The translations under genes and the position numbers were made by a program. Below are positions 52,203 through 60,105 of a stretch of 64,000 bases of DNA, in pieces; position 1 is the stretch's first letter; each line of letters opens with the position of its first letter. Origin of the DNA: an uncultured Candidatus Nitrosopumilus sp. (GTDB taxonomy: Archaea; Thermoproteota; Nitrososphaeria; Nitrososphaerales; Nitrosopumilaceae); assembly GCA_905616385.1 (NCBI GenBank), contig CAJQSS010000004.1:40185-104184 (forward strand). Direction: 5' to 3'. The notes under the pieces were generated by a model. That model was not told the origin of the DNA. It ran no database searches and worked only from the letters and a program-made list of their open reading frames with translations.

Positions 52203-52997
52203 TTAACTTCCAAACATTGAAGTAATAATATCACTTACTTTTTGATATTCTATATTTCCCCACTGTGTGTATACATTTCCAAAAACAATGTTAGCAGCTT
52301 CTTTTGGTGATACTTCTTTATCTAATAATTTTCCAAATGCAATAGTTTCTCTCAAACTTGGTGAATAAAATAATTCTTCAACTGCTGCAGCCTGTCTTAA
52401 TGTATTTGCTAGTTTAATTGCTTGAATAATTTCTGATTCATGATTTCCTGAAACATATTTTTTTACAATGTCTAACTCTATTTCTTCTGGTGGATATTCC
52501 AATCTAATGCGTACTGGAAATCTACTTAGTATTTGTGGTGGAAGTTCTTTTGTTCCAGTATGTGATAATGGATTAATTGTTGCAATTACGAACCAATTTT
52601 CTTTTGCTTTGATAACTTCGCCTGTTGCCTCTTTTAGTACAATTTGTCTTCTATCATCTAATGCCTCATCTAATCTAAGCAATACATCTGCTTCAGCTGC
52701 ATTGATCTCATCTAAATAAAGTAAATCTCCATTTTTCATTGATTTTATCAATAGACCTTCATCAAAACTAACTGTTCCATCTGTTAGTGTTTTTGTTCCA
52801 ATCAAATGACTTTCTCTGGTTCTTAAACTAAAATTAATTGATTCTAATTTATTATTATTATTTTTAGCAAAATCTCTTACTAGTGATGTTTTTCCAGTTC
52901 CTTTTGGTCCAATTATCAGAACAAAAAGTCCTGCTTCGTATGCTTTTTTGATAATTTGATTTGAATTATTCCAATCTAAATATTGAATTTCTTCCAA
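52203..52997 (-). CDS. MoxR-type AAA+ ATPase
   Basis: A 264-residue ATPase that remodels a client with its VWA partner. Walker A is GPKGTGKTSLV (about residues 32-42), Walker B is LLYLDEINAAE (about 93-103), the sensor 1 asparagine is in FVIATINPLSHTG, and the arginine finger region is ILSRFPVRIRLEYP. It resembles the NorQ/CbbQ/CobS group. Start ATG 52997. It overlaps nothing but abuts the VWA gene (52202/52203), so their products are made together. Confidence 0.9.
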   Translation of the reverse strand: MEEIQYLDWNNSNQIIKKAYEAGLFVLIIGPKGTGKTSLVRDFAKNNNNKLESINFSLRTRESHLIGTKTLTDGTVSFDEGLLIKSMKNGDLLYLDEINAAEADVLLRLDEALDDRRQIVLKEATGEVIKAKENWFVIATINPLSHTGTKELPPQILSRFPVRIRLEYPPEEIELDIVKKYVSGNHESEIIQAIKLANTLRQAAAVEELFYSPSLRETIAFGKLLDKEVSPKEAANIVFGNVYTQWGNIEYQKVSDIITSMFGS

Positions 52998-53037
52998 GGC
53001 TTTTTTTCATTAATTGTAACAATATTTAATGTTGGAT

Positions 53038-54495
53038 CTATTTGTCAAATGCTTCTACTTTAGCAAATGATTCATCTAGTCTCTGATGTAATGATTTACT
53101 CCATTGTTCAAATCCTGATGGATCTTTTGGATAATCATAATAATGTTCAACTAACCATTGGTTTTGTTGAGATGTATATCTTAGACCCTCTGCTACAGTT
53201 TTATTCATTGCACCCCTTATGATCATACCAATTTTTCCTAATCCTGAAAAGTCAGGATGCTCACCTTTACTAATTGATTCCACGTCAAGATTTCCTAAAA
53301 AGTGCTTCATTCCATAACTAATTTGTTCATTAGACATTTGTTGAACTAATCTTCTAAAAAGTTCTAATCCTGCAGTTTTGTATCCGTATTCTTTAATGAA
53401 ATCTAAATTATATTGCCATAATGATGCTTCAGATGCATCATTTGCTTCAAGTGATTCAACTATGTTCTTCCCTGCAATTGTTCCTGCAATTATTGCTGGT
53501 CCAATTCCTCCTGCATCAATTGGTTTTGGCATCCAAGCTGAATCCCCAATTAACATGTATCCGCCTGATACCATGCAATCATTTTGTCTTCTTACAGAAA
53601 CTTGAAAGATACCTGTATTGTTGTTAACATCTTCTACGTCTTCTGAAAGTTTTGGATTTTTAATTACACTGTTTCTTTCAAGATATTCTTTCATCAATGT
53701 TTGAACATTATCTTTTTTTCCTAATCTTTTGTTTCTTCTATCTAATAGTGATTTTTCAACACCTAAACCAATATTGACTTTATTATCTGCTTTTGGAAAT
53801 ACCCATCCGTATCCCCCTGGTGCAATGTCTTGATCTAAATGAATGATACAATAATCTGGATCAAATTCTTTAAGATTTTCTTGTTCTGGTTCAAAATACA
53901 TTATTTCTCTTCCAGTTGATTCTAAATCTCGTCTATCAATTCTCTTTTCAACTTTAGTAGAATTTTTTAATCCATTTCTTAAAACAGATGTTACACCAGT
54001 TGTATCCACTACTATTCTACATGTTTTTTTGAAAGGTTGTTTTGTTTTATTATCTATACCTTCAATTCCTACTACTTGTTGCCCATCATAAATTAGACCT
54101 GTAAGATTAATTTCAAATTCAAATTCAATTCCTGCTTTTCTACATCGTTCATTTTGTATTTCAGGAAGTTTAACACGATTAAGCATGTAGCCTGCACCAT
54201 CAAATGGAATTGATGTTTCATTATCTGGTGAGAATGCCATTACTCCTTTAACATCATGTTCAATTTCTGGTCTGGTCCATTGAACTTTGATTTTTTCTGA
54301 CATGAAATCAACTGCTTCTTTTGAACATGCATCTCCGCATACCCATCCTGCTAATGATTTTCTTCCTGGTAAAAATTCAGTATTTCTATCAATTACAAGA
54401 ATTTTTAAATTTTGATTTGAATAATATGATATGGATTGTGCTGTAATTGTGCCTGCTAATCCTCCTCCAGCTACTATAACGTCATAATCTGTCAT
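53038..54495 (-). CDS. Geranylgeranyl reductase family FAD enzyme
   Basis: A 485-residue flavoprotein that reduces double bonds of archaeal lipids or quinones. The FAD-binding site is DVIVAGGGLAGTITAQ, with the GWVCGDACS block (a conserved cysteine) near residue 50, IVVDTTGVTSVLR, and the second nucleotide motif MLIGDSAWMPKPIDAGGIGPAI (about 310-330). It matches digeranylgeranylglycerophospholipid reductases and menaquinone-saturating relatives; which is not decided. It reads in the same direction as the MoxR gene downstream (40 bases). Confidence 0.88.
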   Translation of the reverse strand: MTDYDVIVAGGGLAGTITAQSISYYSNQNLKILVIDRNTEFLPGRKSLAGWVCGDACSKEAVDFMSEKIKVQWTRPEIEHDVKGVMAFSPDNETSIPFDGAGYMLNRVKLPEIQNERCRKAGIEFEFEINLTGLIYDGQQVVGIEGIDNKTKQPFKKTCRIVVDTTGVTSVLRNGLKNSTKVEKRIDRRDLESTGREIMYFEPEQENLKEFDPDYCIIHLDQDIAPGGYGWVFPKADNKVNIGLGVEKSLLDRRNKRLGKKDNVQTLMKEYLERNSVIKNPKLSEDVEDVNNNTGIFQVSVRRQNDCMVSGGYMLIGDSAWMPKPIDAGGIGPAIIAGTIAGKNIVESLEANDASEASLWQYNLDFIKEYGYKTAGLELFRRLVQQMSNEQISYGMKHFLGNLDVESISKGEHPDFSGLGKIGMIIRGAMNKTVAEGLRYTSQQNQWLVEHYYDYPKDPSGFEQWSKSLHQRLDESFAKVEAFDK

Positions 54496-54571
54496 GATAA
54501 CTAGCCTTGTTTATCCGTATTTATAATAAACCCTGTTCTAATGTTAAAATTCCTTTGATTATCATTAAATT

Positions 54572-54650
54572 AATTTGGGGTCGGTTCGTCGCGGCGTCTT
54601 CAAGGCGTTAGCTCAGACTGGAGCGGCTAATATTTCCTCATTCCCAAATT
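54572..54650 (-). ncRNA. Structured small RNA, C/D-box-like
   Basis: A GC-rich 79-base island in AT-rich sequence. On the minus strand the ends pair (AATTTGGG with CCCAAATT, 8 bp). Inside, in order, are a C-box-like ATGAGGA (54641-54635), a D' box CTGA (54616-54613), a C'-like TTGAAGA (54603-54597) and a D-like CCGA (54584-54581) directly next to the closing stem. Three of the four boxes deviate from RTGATGA/CTGA. Guide stretches would be AGCCGCTCCAGT before D' and GCCGCGACGAA before D. Their targets were not searched. It sits between the geranylgeranyl reductase gene and the RNA-binding-protein gene. Confidence 0.45.
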
Positions 54651-54676
54651 GGATAATCGATCTATTCCTATTTAAT

Positions 54677-55105
54677 CTAGTTGACCATTTGAAAAATTTC
54701 AGTAAATATTTTTGTGGTGTCTTTTTTGTTATAAATTGGAGTATGAATTTTTATTTTTATGGTATCTTTTTCACTAACTATCAATGCACCTTTAACTAAT
54801 TCTTGTTTATCTAATCTTAGATGAAATCTTGAATCTACAGTTCTATCTTCAATCTCTTCAATTAATTCATTAATTTGATTACTTGGTAGTAATTTCATAA
54901 TTTTTTTTATCAAATTTTGAGCCTGTTTTTTCACAAGTTTAGCCTTTAACATGATTATTGGATTTTCAAAATAGCCTGTTGTTTCTATCATCGTGAAATC
55001 TTCTTCTTTAACTTCTAATATTTCATCAAAGGATTGGAATATTTTTGAAATATCTTCTGTTGCATGAACAATTACGTCGATAGTAATTTCTATCTTGTTA
55101 GTCAT
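54677..55105 (-). CDS. RNA-binding protein of the COG1325 exosome-associated type
   Basis: A 142-residue small protein opening with IEITIDVIVHATEDISKIF and continuing with a RFHLRLDKQELVKGAL segment and KIKIHTPIYNK. This alpha/beta pattern fits the archaeal RNA-binding family often encoded next to ribosomal and exosome genes. It follows eS1 on the minus strand after 26 bases, an information-operon setting. RNA binding is a family inference; no catalytic site is visible. Confidence 0.72.
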   Translation of the reverse strand: MTNKIEITIDVIVHATEDISKIFQSFDEILEVKEEDFTMIETTGYFENPIIMLKAKLVKKQAQNLIKKIMKLLPSNQINELIEEIEDRTVDSRFHLRLDKQELVKGALIVSEKDTIKIKIHTPIYNKKDTTKIFTEIFQMVN

Positions 55106-55131
55106 AATTGTAAATAGATAATTCTAATTAC

Positions 55132-55743
55132 TTATGCTTCTAGTAATTTTGTCTCTTTATCTGCTGTTCTGATTAGTTTTACTTTCTCAAGACCAACGTG
55201 TCTTACTTTGATAACTCTCTTGAATGCAGCCATGATGTCTGAATTAATTTTACTATAACAGGTAGCTTGAACAAATTGATCAATTGTCATTTCTGGAACT
55301 GTTTTATTAATTACATCTCTTGCAATAATTCTTAGTGCATGTTTTCTTGATGTGTTTAATGGTTTATGTGTTAATGCAATTACTTTAACTCTGAATACAT
55401 ATCCATCTTTTGTTTTAATATCTATGATGAAATTAATTTTAGATGAACCTCTTCTAACTAAACTACGCAAAAATTCTTTTGAATATTCAAATCTCTTGAA
55501 AATTGTTGTTGCAATTTCGCCTTCTATTTTATGTAATTGGAAATATAGTTTGTACTGATGCTGTGAAGGATCTCCTTTAAGAATATCAAATAATGTGATT
55601 TCTATTACTCTACCTAATGCATTTTCATCATCTGTAATTGGTACATATGCGATTGGGATATTGTTAAATGAATCTGGAGCATTAACTGTAACCCAGCGTT
55701 TTTCTCGCCACTTGTCCTTTATTCGACCTTTTCTACGTGCCAA
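55132..55743 (-). CDS. rps3ae: Ribosomal protein eS1 (S3Ae)
   Basis: Small-subunit ribosomal protein. The 203-residue sequence begins ARRKGRIKDKWREKRWVTV and has IGRV-like ALGRVIEITLFDILKGD, LRSLVRRGSSKINFIIDI and HALRIIARDVINKT, all eS1 blocks. The basic N-terminus and length fit. It is followed by an RNA-binding-protein gene and preceded by serS on the same strand. Confidence 0.95.
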   Translation of the reverse strand: MARRKGRIKDKWREKRWVTVNAPDSFNNIPIAYVPITDDENALGRVIEITLFDILKGDPSQHQYKLYFQLHKIEGEIATTIFKRFEYSKEFLRSLVRRGSSKINFIIDIKTKDGYVFRVKVIALTHKPLNTSRKHALRIIARDVINKTVPEMTIDQFVQATCYSKINSDIMAAFKRVIKVRHVGLEKVKLIRTADKETKLLEA

Positions 55744-55783
55744 TTCTTAACGACCTTTGAATCCAAAATATAAGGGTATGTGA

Positions 55784-57049
55784 CTAGATCTCTTTTTGAT
55801 TTCCCATATATCCCTGTAAAACTTGAGGAATTCTAATGTGACCATCTTTTGTTTGAAAATTCTCCATTATAGCTACTAAAACTCTAGTTGTAGCTATTAG
55901 TGTACTGTTCAAAGTATGGATGTACTGAGTATCTTCATTTGTTTTATCTCTGAATCTAATTTTCAATCGTCTTGCTTGATATTCTAAACAATTTGAACAA
56001 GATACAATTTCTCTATATGCATTCTGTCCAGCCATCCATGCTTCAATATCGTATGTTTTTGCTGAAATTTTTCCAATATCTCCTGTTGATAGTAGCATTA
56101 CTCTGTATGGAATTTCTAATTTTTGATAAAATTCTTCTGCAACTGCTAACATTTTTTCATGTTCTTTCCAAGAATCTTCTGGTTTTGAAAAAACAAATTG
56201 TTCAATTTTATCAAATTGATGTACTCTGAAAATTCCTTTTTGATCTCGTCCATGTGCTCCAGCCTCTTTTCTGAAGCATGGACTAATTCCTGCATATTTC
56301 ATTGGAATTTCTTTCCCTTCAATAATTTCTTTTGAATGCATTGCAGCCATTGCATGTTCTGATGTTCCAATCATATAGAGATCTTCTTCTTGAATTTTGT
56401 AAATAACTTCTTCAAAATCTTCGGCAATTACTGCCCCTTCCATTGATTCTCGATTAATCATGTATGGTGGTTGAATCAGAGAATATCCTTTTTCTGCAAG
56501 AAAATCTAATCCAAAATGAATCAATGCTTGATTTAATCTTACTAGATCATTTTTTAGATAATAAAATCTGGCACCTGCTACTTTTGCAGCTCTTTCTAAA
56601 TCTACTAAATTCAAATCTTCTGAAATATCAATATGATCTTTTATTTTAAAATCAAATTCTGGAATATTCCCCCATTTTTTTATTTCTATATTTGCACTAT
56701 CATCTACTCCTATTGGAACTGATTCATGAACTAGATTTGGAATTGTTGATGCTAATTTTAAATATTCACTTTCAATATTTTCTTGTTCTGATTCTGATTC
56801 TGTTATTTCATTTGAAATATTTTTCATTTCTGCTAAAATTGAAGATATATCATCACCGCCTTTCTTTTTTTCTGATATTATGATTGCAACTTGATTTTTC
56901 TTTTTTCTTAATTCATCCGTTTTAATTATAAACTCTCGTCTTTTTTTATCTAATTCAATTAACCCATCTAGATCAAATTCCACTGCTCTGGATTTGAGCA
57001 TACTTCTGATGATTTCTGGGTTCTCTTTGATTAGTTTAGGATCTAACAT
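55784..57049 (-). CDS. serS: Seryl-tRNA synthetase
   Basis: Class II synthetase charging tRNA-Ser. The 421-residue protein has the N-terminal coiled-coil arm (about residues 30-105, LDKKRREFIIKTDELRKKK) and class II motifs: motif 2 FRKEAGAHGRDQKGIFRVHQF and motif 3 in TLNSTLIATTRVLVAIMENFQ. It is the common (bacterial/eukaryotic-like) form, not the rare methanogen SerRS. ATG 57049 overlaps the pcc1 stop by one base (TAATG), showing coupled translation. Confidence 0.95.
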   Translation of the reverse strand: MLDPKLIKENPEIIRSMLKSRAVEFDLDGLIELDKKRREFIIKTDELRKKKNQVAIIISEKKKGGDDISSILAEMKNISNEITESESEQENIESEYLKLASTIPNLVHESVPIGVDDSANIEIKKWGNIPEFDFKIKDHIDISEDLNLVDLERAAKVAGARFYYLKNDLVRLNQALIHFGLDFLAEKGYSLIQPPYMINRESMEGAVIAEDFEEVIYKIQEEDLYMIGTSEHAMAAMHSKEIIEGKEIPMKYAGISPCFRKEAGAHGRDQKGIFRVHQFDKIEQFVFSKPEDSWKEHEKMLAVAEEFYQKLEIPYRVMLLSTGDIGKISAKTYDIEAWMAGQNAYREIVSCSNCLEYQARRLKIRFRDKTNEDTQYIHTLNSTLIATTRVLVAIMENFQTKDGHIRIPQVLQGYMGNQKEI

Positions 57050-57291
57050 TATTCAATCACCTTTAATGCAACTTGGATATGTTCCAACACTTCATCTATA
57101 GTTCCTACTAACTGTTTCATGTTTTCTTTACTTTCAAAATTAAAAACTAGTTTGTTATCAATATTTTCAACATAAAGACTCAATCCTTTTGGAAAATTTA
57201 CATTATCTGGCTCTAATGCCTTTTTGACAGTTTCTGCCTTTTTCTCAGATATGTTATTGAGAATTACTTGTATTTCGCACGTTAACGACAT
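57049..57291 (-). CDS. pcc1: KEOPS subunit Pcc1
   Basis: Small dimerising subunit of the KEOPS complex that makes t6A in tRNA with Kae1 and Bud32. The 80-residue protein (EIQVILNNISEKKAETVKKA; ALEPDNVNFPKGLSLYVEN; LVGTIDEVLEHIQVALKVI) has the alpha-beta Pcc1 pattern and length. ATG 57291 lies inside the 3' end of the DHH gene (38-base overlap). Its place in a ribosomal operon, 17 kb from kae1 and bud32, shows that KEOPS genes are dispersed here. Cgi121 is not seen in the window. Confidence 0.88.
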   Translation of the reverse strand: MSLTCEIQVILNNISEKKAETVKKALEPDNVNFPKGLSLYVENIDNKLVFNFESKENMKQLVGTIDEVLEHIQVALKVIE

Positions 57292-57913
57292 TTACTTCTA
57301 AATATTTTAAAAATTCGTCCAATTTGTCTTTAGTTATTTTTGCACCTGCTGCCCCATTATGACCTCCTCCAATACCCTCAAATCTTTCAGCACCGTTTCT
57401 CATTAATTCACTGAGATTGATCTCTGATTTACAACTAAAGGATTTCCTTGATGAAAATTTTATTGTATTCTCCTCTCCTCTAGTTCTTAGAATTACAATT
57501 TTTCCTGTATTTTTTGGTGATCCTGCAATTAGTGATGATATTGTCCCTGTCATTGTTTCTGGTACTATGTCTTCTCCATTTACCATTACACAATTTTCAT
57601 TTTCTGAAATTCTCCACCTTTCATTTGATAAGATATTCATGTATTCTTTGATCTTTTTTCTATAATCTGTTAGAATATCTTCTCCTTCGGTTAGAATTTT
57701 ATTTCTGTCCCCCATACATATTGCCATTCCAACTCCTGAACGATTAATTCTTCCACATGAATTAAGCATAGTTGAATATTCTCTGCCGTCTCTTAGGAAA
57801 CTTCTCTTATCTTCTCTTGGAAATGTGTATGTATATCCAATTAATTCTGACATTACTTCTGTAGTATTTTTATCTGAAGAGAATTTAGTTATAGATTCTA
57901 TTACTAATTTTTT
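57254..57913 (-). CDS. DHH nuclease, 3' part (DHHA1 domain), frame -1
   Basis: The second half of a RecJ/GAN-like phosphoesterase. Its longest ATG frame starts at 57853 (MSELIGYTYTFPRED), but the frame stays open upstream through LVIESITKFSSDKNTTEV, joining exactly to the first half at a run of seven A. The DHHA1 domain is clear: SCGRINRSGVGMAICMGD and FEGIGGGHNGAAGAKI (about residues 160-175 of this part). Read together, both parts give about 473 residues, the normal length. The end overlaps pcc1 by 38 bases. Confidence 0.8.
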   Translation of the reverse strand, partial: KKLVIESITKFSSDKNTTEVMSELIGYTYTFPREDKRSFLRDGREYSTMLNSCGRINRSGVGMAICMGDRNKILTEGEDILTDYRKKIKEYMNILSNERWRISENENCVMVNGEDIVPETMTGTISSLIAGSPKNTGKIVILRTRGEENTIKFSSRKSFSCKSEINLSELMRNGAERFEGIGGGHNGAAGAKITKDKLDEFLKYLEVNVVNVRNTSNSQ

Positions 57914-58674
57914 TCCTCTTCATTTAGTTCTGCTGGAACTCTCCATCTACCCTCTTCTTTTAGTTCAATTCCAGATGACTTTAGAATTGATAAACATGTT
58001 TCTTTATTCCATGTTAATCCTTCAATAAATGGCTGTGATGTAAAAGCAAGGGCTTCTGCAAGTGGTCTAGTTTCTCTTCCAACTAATAACAAGTCTAAAT
58101 CTATCTCTACTAGTCCTAATTCTTTAGCAGTATTGGCAATTTCAAAATTTTTACCTGTAAATGATTTTCTTTCTCCTTGATCTTGTCTATCTCCTAATGC
58201 TGAAACTACTGCAATTTCTGACAAATCTGAATTTTTTTCATCAAGTGCCATTGCTGCAAAATATGCCATTCCCCCAGCACAAATTTCTGAACCGCCATCA
58301 ATTCCATATTTCCATGAATTTATGATATTTTGATTATCTTTTTCTTCTTCTGATATTTGATGATGATCTAAAATAACCCAGTTATCCCCTAATGTTTGAT
58401 TTAGATCTTTTCCAAATCCCACTCCCAAATCTGTTACAATGTGAAAATCTCTAGAATCTGTTTTGAACGACTCTACTACATTTTTACTAAATTCTTTTGA
58501 TGTTCTAAGGGTACATCTTGCACCTTCTCTGATCAACGCTTTAGCAATAATACTTCCAGATGTTAATCCATCACAATCAATATGAGTTGTAATTGAAATT
58601 GATTTTTTAGATTTTATACAATCTGAAATTTTATCTTTGAAAAATGATAGTGATTCTTCAAACGCTTTTGTCAT
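57904..58674 (-). CDS. DHH-family phosphoesterase/nuclease, 5' part ended early by a frameshift
   Basis: First half (256 residues) of an archaeal RecJ-like single-stranded-DNA or RNA nuclease of the DHH family, a partner of the CMG replication complex in several archaea (GAN). The metal-binding motifs are THIDCDGLTSG (about residue 31) and the eponymous VILDHHQIS (about 105), with SALGDRQDQGE later. It ends GEEK-N then TAG, immediately after A7 (57914-57908). One more A, or a -1 slip, would continue into the downstream DHHA1 frame. ATG 58674 overlaps the uS15 stop by one base. Confidence 0.85.
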   Translation of the reverse strand: MTKAFEESLSFFKDKISDCIKSKKSISITTHIDCDGLTSGSIIAKALIREGARCTLRTSKEFSKNVVESFKTDSRDFHIVTDLGVGFGKDLNQTLGDNWVILDHHQISEEEKDNQNIINSWKYGIDGGSEICAGGMAYFAAMALDEKNSDLSEIAVVSALGDRQDQGERKSFTGKNFEIANTAKELGLVEIDLDLLLVGRETRPLAEALAFTSQPFIEGLTWNKETCLSILKSSGIELKEEGRWRVPAELNEEEKN

Positions 58675-59123
58675 TACTCTAATTGAGCAACCACAGATTT
58701 ATACTTCCATGTTTTAGGAATTCTCTCAATTCTTTTGTAATATACCGATAATCTGTGAACTTTAGCTTCAATCAATTCTAAAGATCTAACATTTCTGTTA
58801 TCTCCTTTGTTTTCTTTAAGATGTTTTTGAAGACCTACTGCTCTGTTGACAATATTTTCCAAGTCTTCTGGCATATCTGCTTTCAAATCATTTTCTTCTA
58901 GAATTTGATTAATGCCCTTTTTTGTAATTGGTTTGATTAATGGAATTGAATGTTGATCTCTTAATTTGATTCCAATTTGACTAGGAGTCAAACCATCTTT
59001 GGAATATTTTACTACTAATGCTTCTATTTCTGCAGGAGTTAATGTAATCCATGATGGTACACGTAGTGTGGCTGGTCTAATTGAATGTGATTTACCGTGT
59101 CTATGTGTATGCATTCGTCCCAT
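58674..59123 (-). CDS. rps15: Ribosomal protein uS15
   Basis: Small-subunit protein of 149 residues. It begins MGRMHTHRHGKSHSIRPATL, the archaeal/eukaryotic S13-type extension, then PAEIEALVVKYSKDGLTPSQ and the core LKENKGDNRNVRSLELIEAK. ATG 59123 is preferred over the start at 59135 because it gives the canonical MGRMH opening. It heads the minus-strand operon with the DHH gene, pcc1, serS and eS1. Confidence 0.95.
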   Translation of the reverse strand: MGRMHTHRHGKSHSIRPATLRVPSWITLTPAEIEALVVKYSKDGLTPSQIGIKLRDQHSIPLIKPITKKGINQILEENDLKADMPEDLENIVNRAVGLQKHLKENKGDNRNVRSLELIEAKVHRLSVYYKRIERIPKTWKYKSVVAQLE

Positions 59124-59246
59124 GATTTGGCTCAATTAAAAGTAGAATTAAACGTTGCTTTTGCTGATCTCGCAAATAAATCATAATCTTGGCATTTAGA
59201 ATAAAAGTTAAATAAGTCTCTGGCTGGAAAACGACAGGTAAAAGGT

Positions 59247-59579
59247 ATGAACACAAAAATAATTTTAGTAGCATCCTTAATAGCTGTCTTCACTATCGGA
59301 CTCTATGCAGAAAGTGCAGTAGCATTTGCACAGTACATGGGTAACGTTGGTGGTGCAGGAGAAACCGGATCCTATACTTTAGAAGAAGCACTTGAGATTC
59401 AAACACGAAGAGTTGCTTCTGCTGAAGCAAATCCAGCAGCTGGATCAGGAACACCATACATTAGTGCAGACGGTGTTGTTGGCGCAGCAATAATTGCAGG
59501 TGCAGTATTCGGTGGTATTGCAGGAGCTTTCTTCATAAAAGGAAGATCTGGTAAATACGCAGCAATGGGCAGAGGATAA
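59247..59579 (+). CDS. Small membrane protein near amo, possible AMO accessory subunit
   Basis: A 110-residue exported protein. It has an N-terminal hydrophobic signal (ILVASLIAVFTIGLYAESAVAFA) and a second helix near the end (VVGAAIIAGAVFGGIAGAFFIKG) ending basic (KGRSGKYAAMGRG). The stretch between is a short outer loop (GSYTLEEALEIQTRR). Codon use is that of highly expressed genes. It stands upstream of a second small membrane protein and near amoB. AmoY/AmoZ of ammonia-oxidising archaea are small helical proteins encoded near amo in many genomes; identity with one of them is my inference. A TATA-like GTTAAATAA lies near 59208. Confidence 0.62.
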   Translation: MNTKIILVASLIAVFTIGLYAESAVAFAQYMGNVGGAGETGSYTLEEALEIQTRRVASAEANPAAGSGTPYISADGVVGAAIIAGAVFGGIAGAFFIKGRSGKYAAMGRG

Positions 59580-59660
59580 AACAAACCTCACTTTTCCTTT
59601 TCATTTTATTATGCTCTTTTAGTGGATACTGATCTCGTACTTTATGATAATAAGAGAAAT

Positions 59661-59668
59661 GTATATAT
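59661..59668 (+). promoter_or_regulatory. TATA box of the 89-residue membrane-protein gene
   Basis: GTATATAT at 59661-59668 lies 24-31 bases before the ATG at 59692, indicating a leaderless transcript of its own separate from the 110-residue gene upstream. Confidence 0.55.
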
Positions 59669-59691
59669 CGCAGAAATAGTGCAAAAATGTT

Positions 59692-59961
59692 ATGATTCCT
59701 ATCGTAGGTACTTTCCTAAATATCCTGTCAACATTAACAGGGCAATTAGGACCAAACTATGATCCATTATTCTATGATGTAATGATTTACATCTTCGGAA
59801 CCATGATGTTCACAGTATTCCTTTTAGCTGTAATTTCATTCTGGTTACGTGTACACGGCTGGGCTTACAAAGACAACCGTGAGAGATGGGTTGATGAATT
59901 AGACAGACACTTTGAAAGAGAAGGTATTGGTCTTATTCCAGACAACGGTAAATATTGGTAA
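59692..59961 (+). CDS. Small single-pass membrane protein near amo, possible AMO accessory subunit
   Basis: An 89-residue protein with one strong membrane helix (VMIYIFGTMMFTVFLLAVISFWL, residues about 29-51), a hydrophobic amphipathic start (MIPIVGTFLNILSTLTG) and a charged tail rich in arginine, aspartate and tryptophan (NRERWVDELDRHFEREG). Codon use is highly expressed-like. It matches the expected size and layout of an AMO accessory subunit such as AmoY or AmoZ, inferred from neighbourhood; I cannot decide which one. The tail would face the cytoplasm if the positive-inside rule holds. Confidence 0.6.
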   Translation: MIPIVGTFLNILSTLTGQLGPNYDPLFYDVMIYIFGTMMFTVFLLAVISFWLRVHGWAYKDNRERWVDELDRHFEREGIGLIPDNGKYW

Positions 59962-60105
59962 AATTACCACCTTTCATCTTTTCATTATTTTTAATATTTT
60001 CAAGTTAGTTTTTCCACGATTTTATCTTTTCAAAATACTTTGTTCAAAATAATTTAAAATTATTTTTCTAAATTCACAAAGTCTAAATTTACTTTTTTTT
60101 TGAAT

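Noticed and set aside
54572-54650. Plus-strand or permuted tRNA reading of the GC-rich island
   Set aside because: TTAGCTCAGACTGG and GGTTCG look like tRNA D- and T-loop words, but no T stem, anticodon stem or acceptor pairs can be formed.
54575-54799. A 74-codon plus-strand frame overlapping the small-RNA island and the RNA-binding gene
   Set aside because: It overlaps the 3' end of a solid minus-strand gene, has unnatural composition and no family likeness.
57254-58674. Two independent genes for the split DHH nuclease
   Set aside because: Neither half has a complete domain set, and the two frames join exactly at the A7 run to give the usual length, so one interrupted gene is the better reading.
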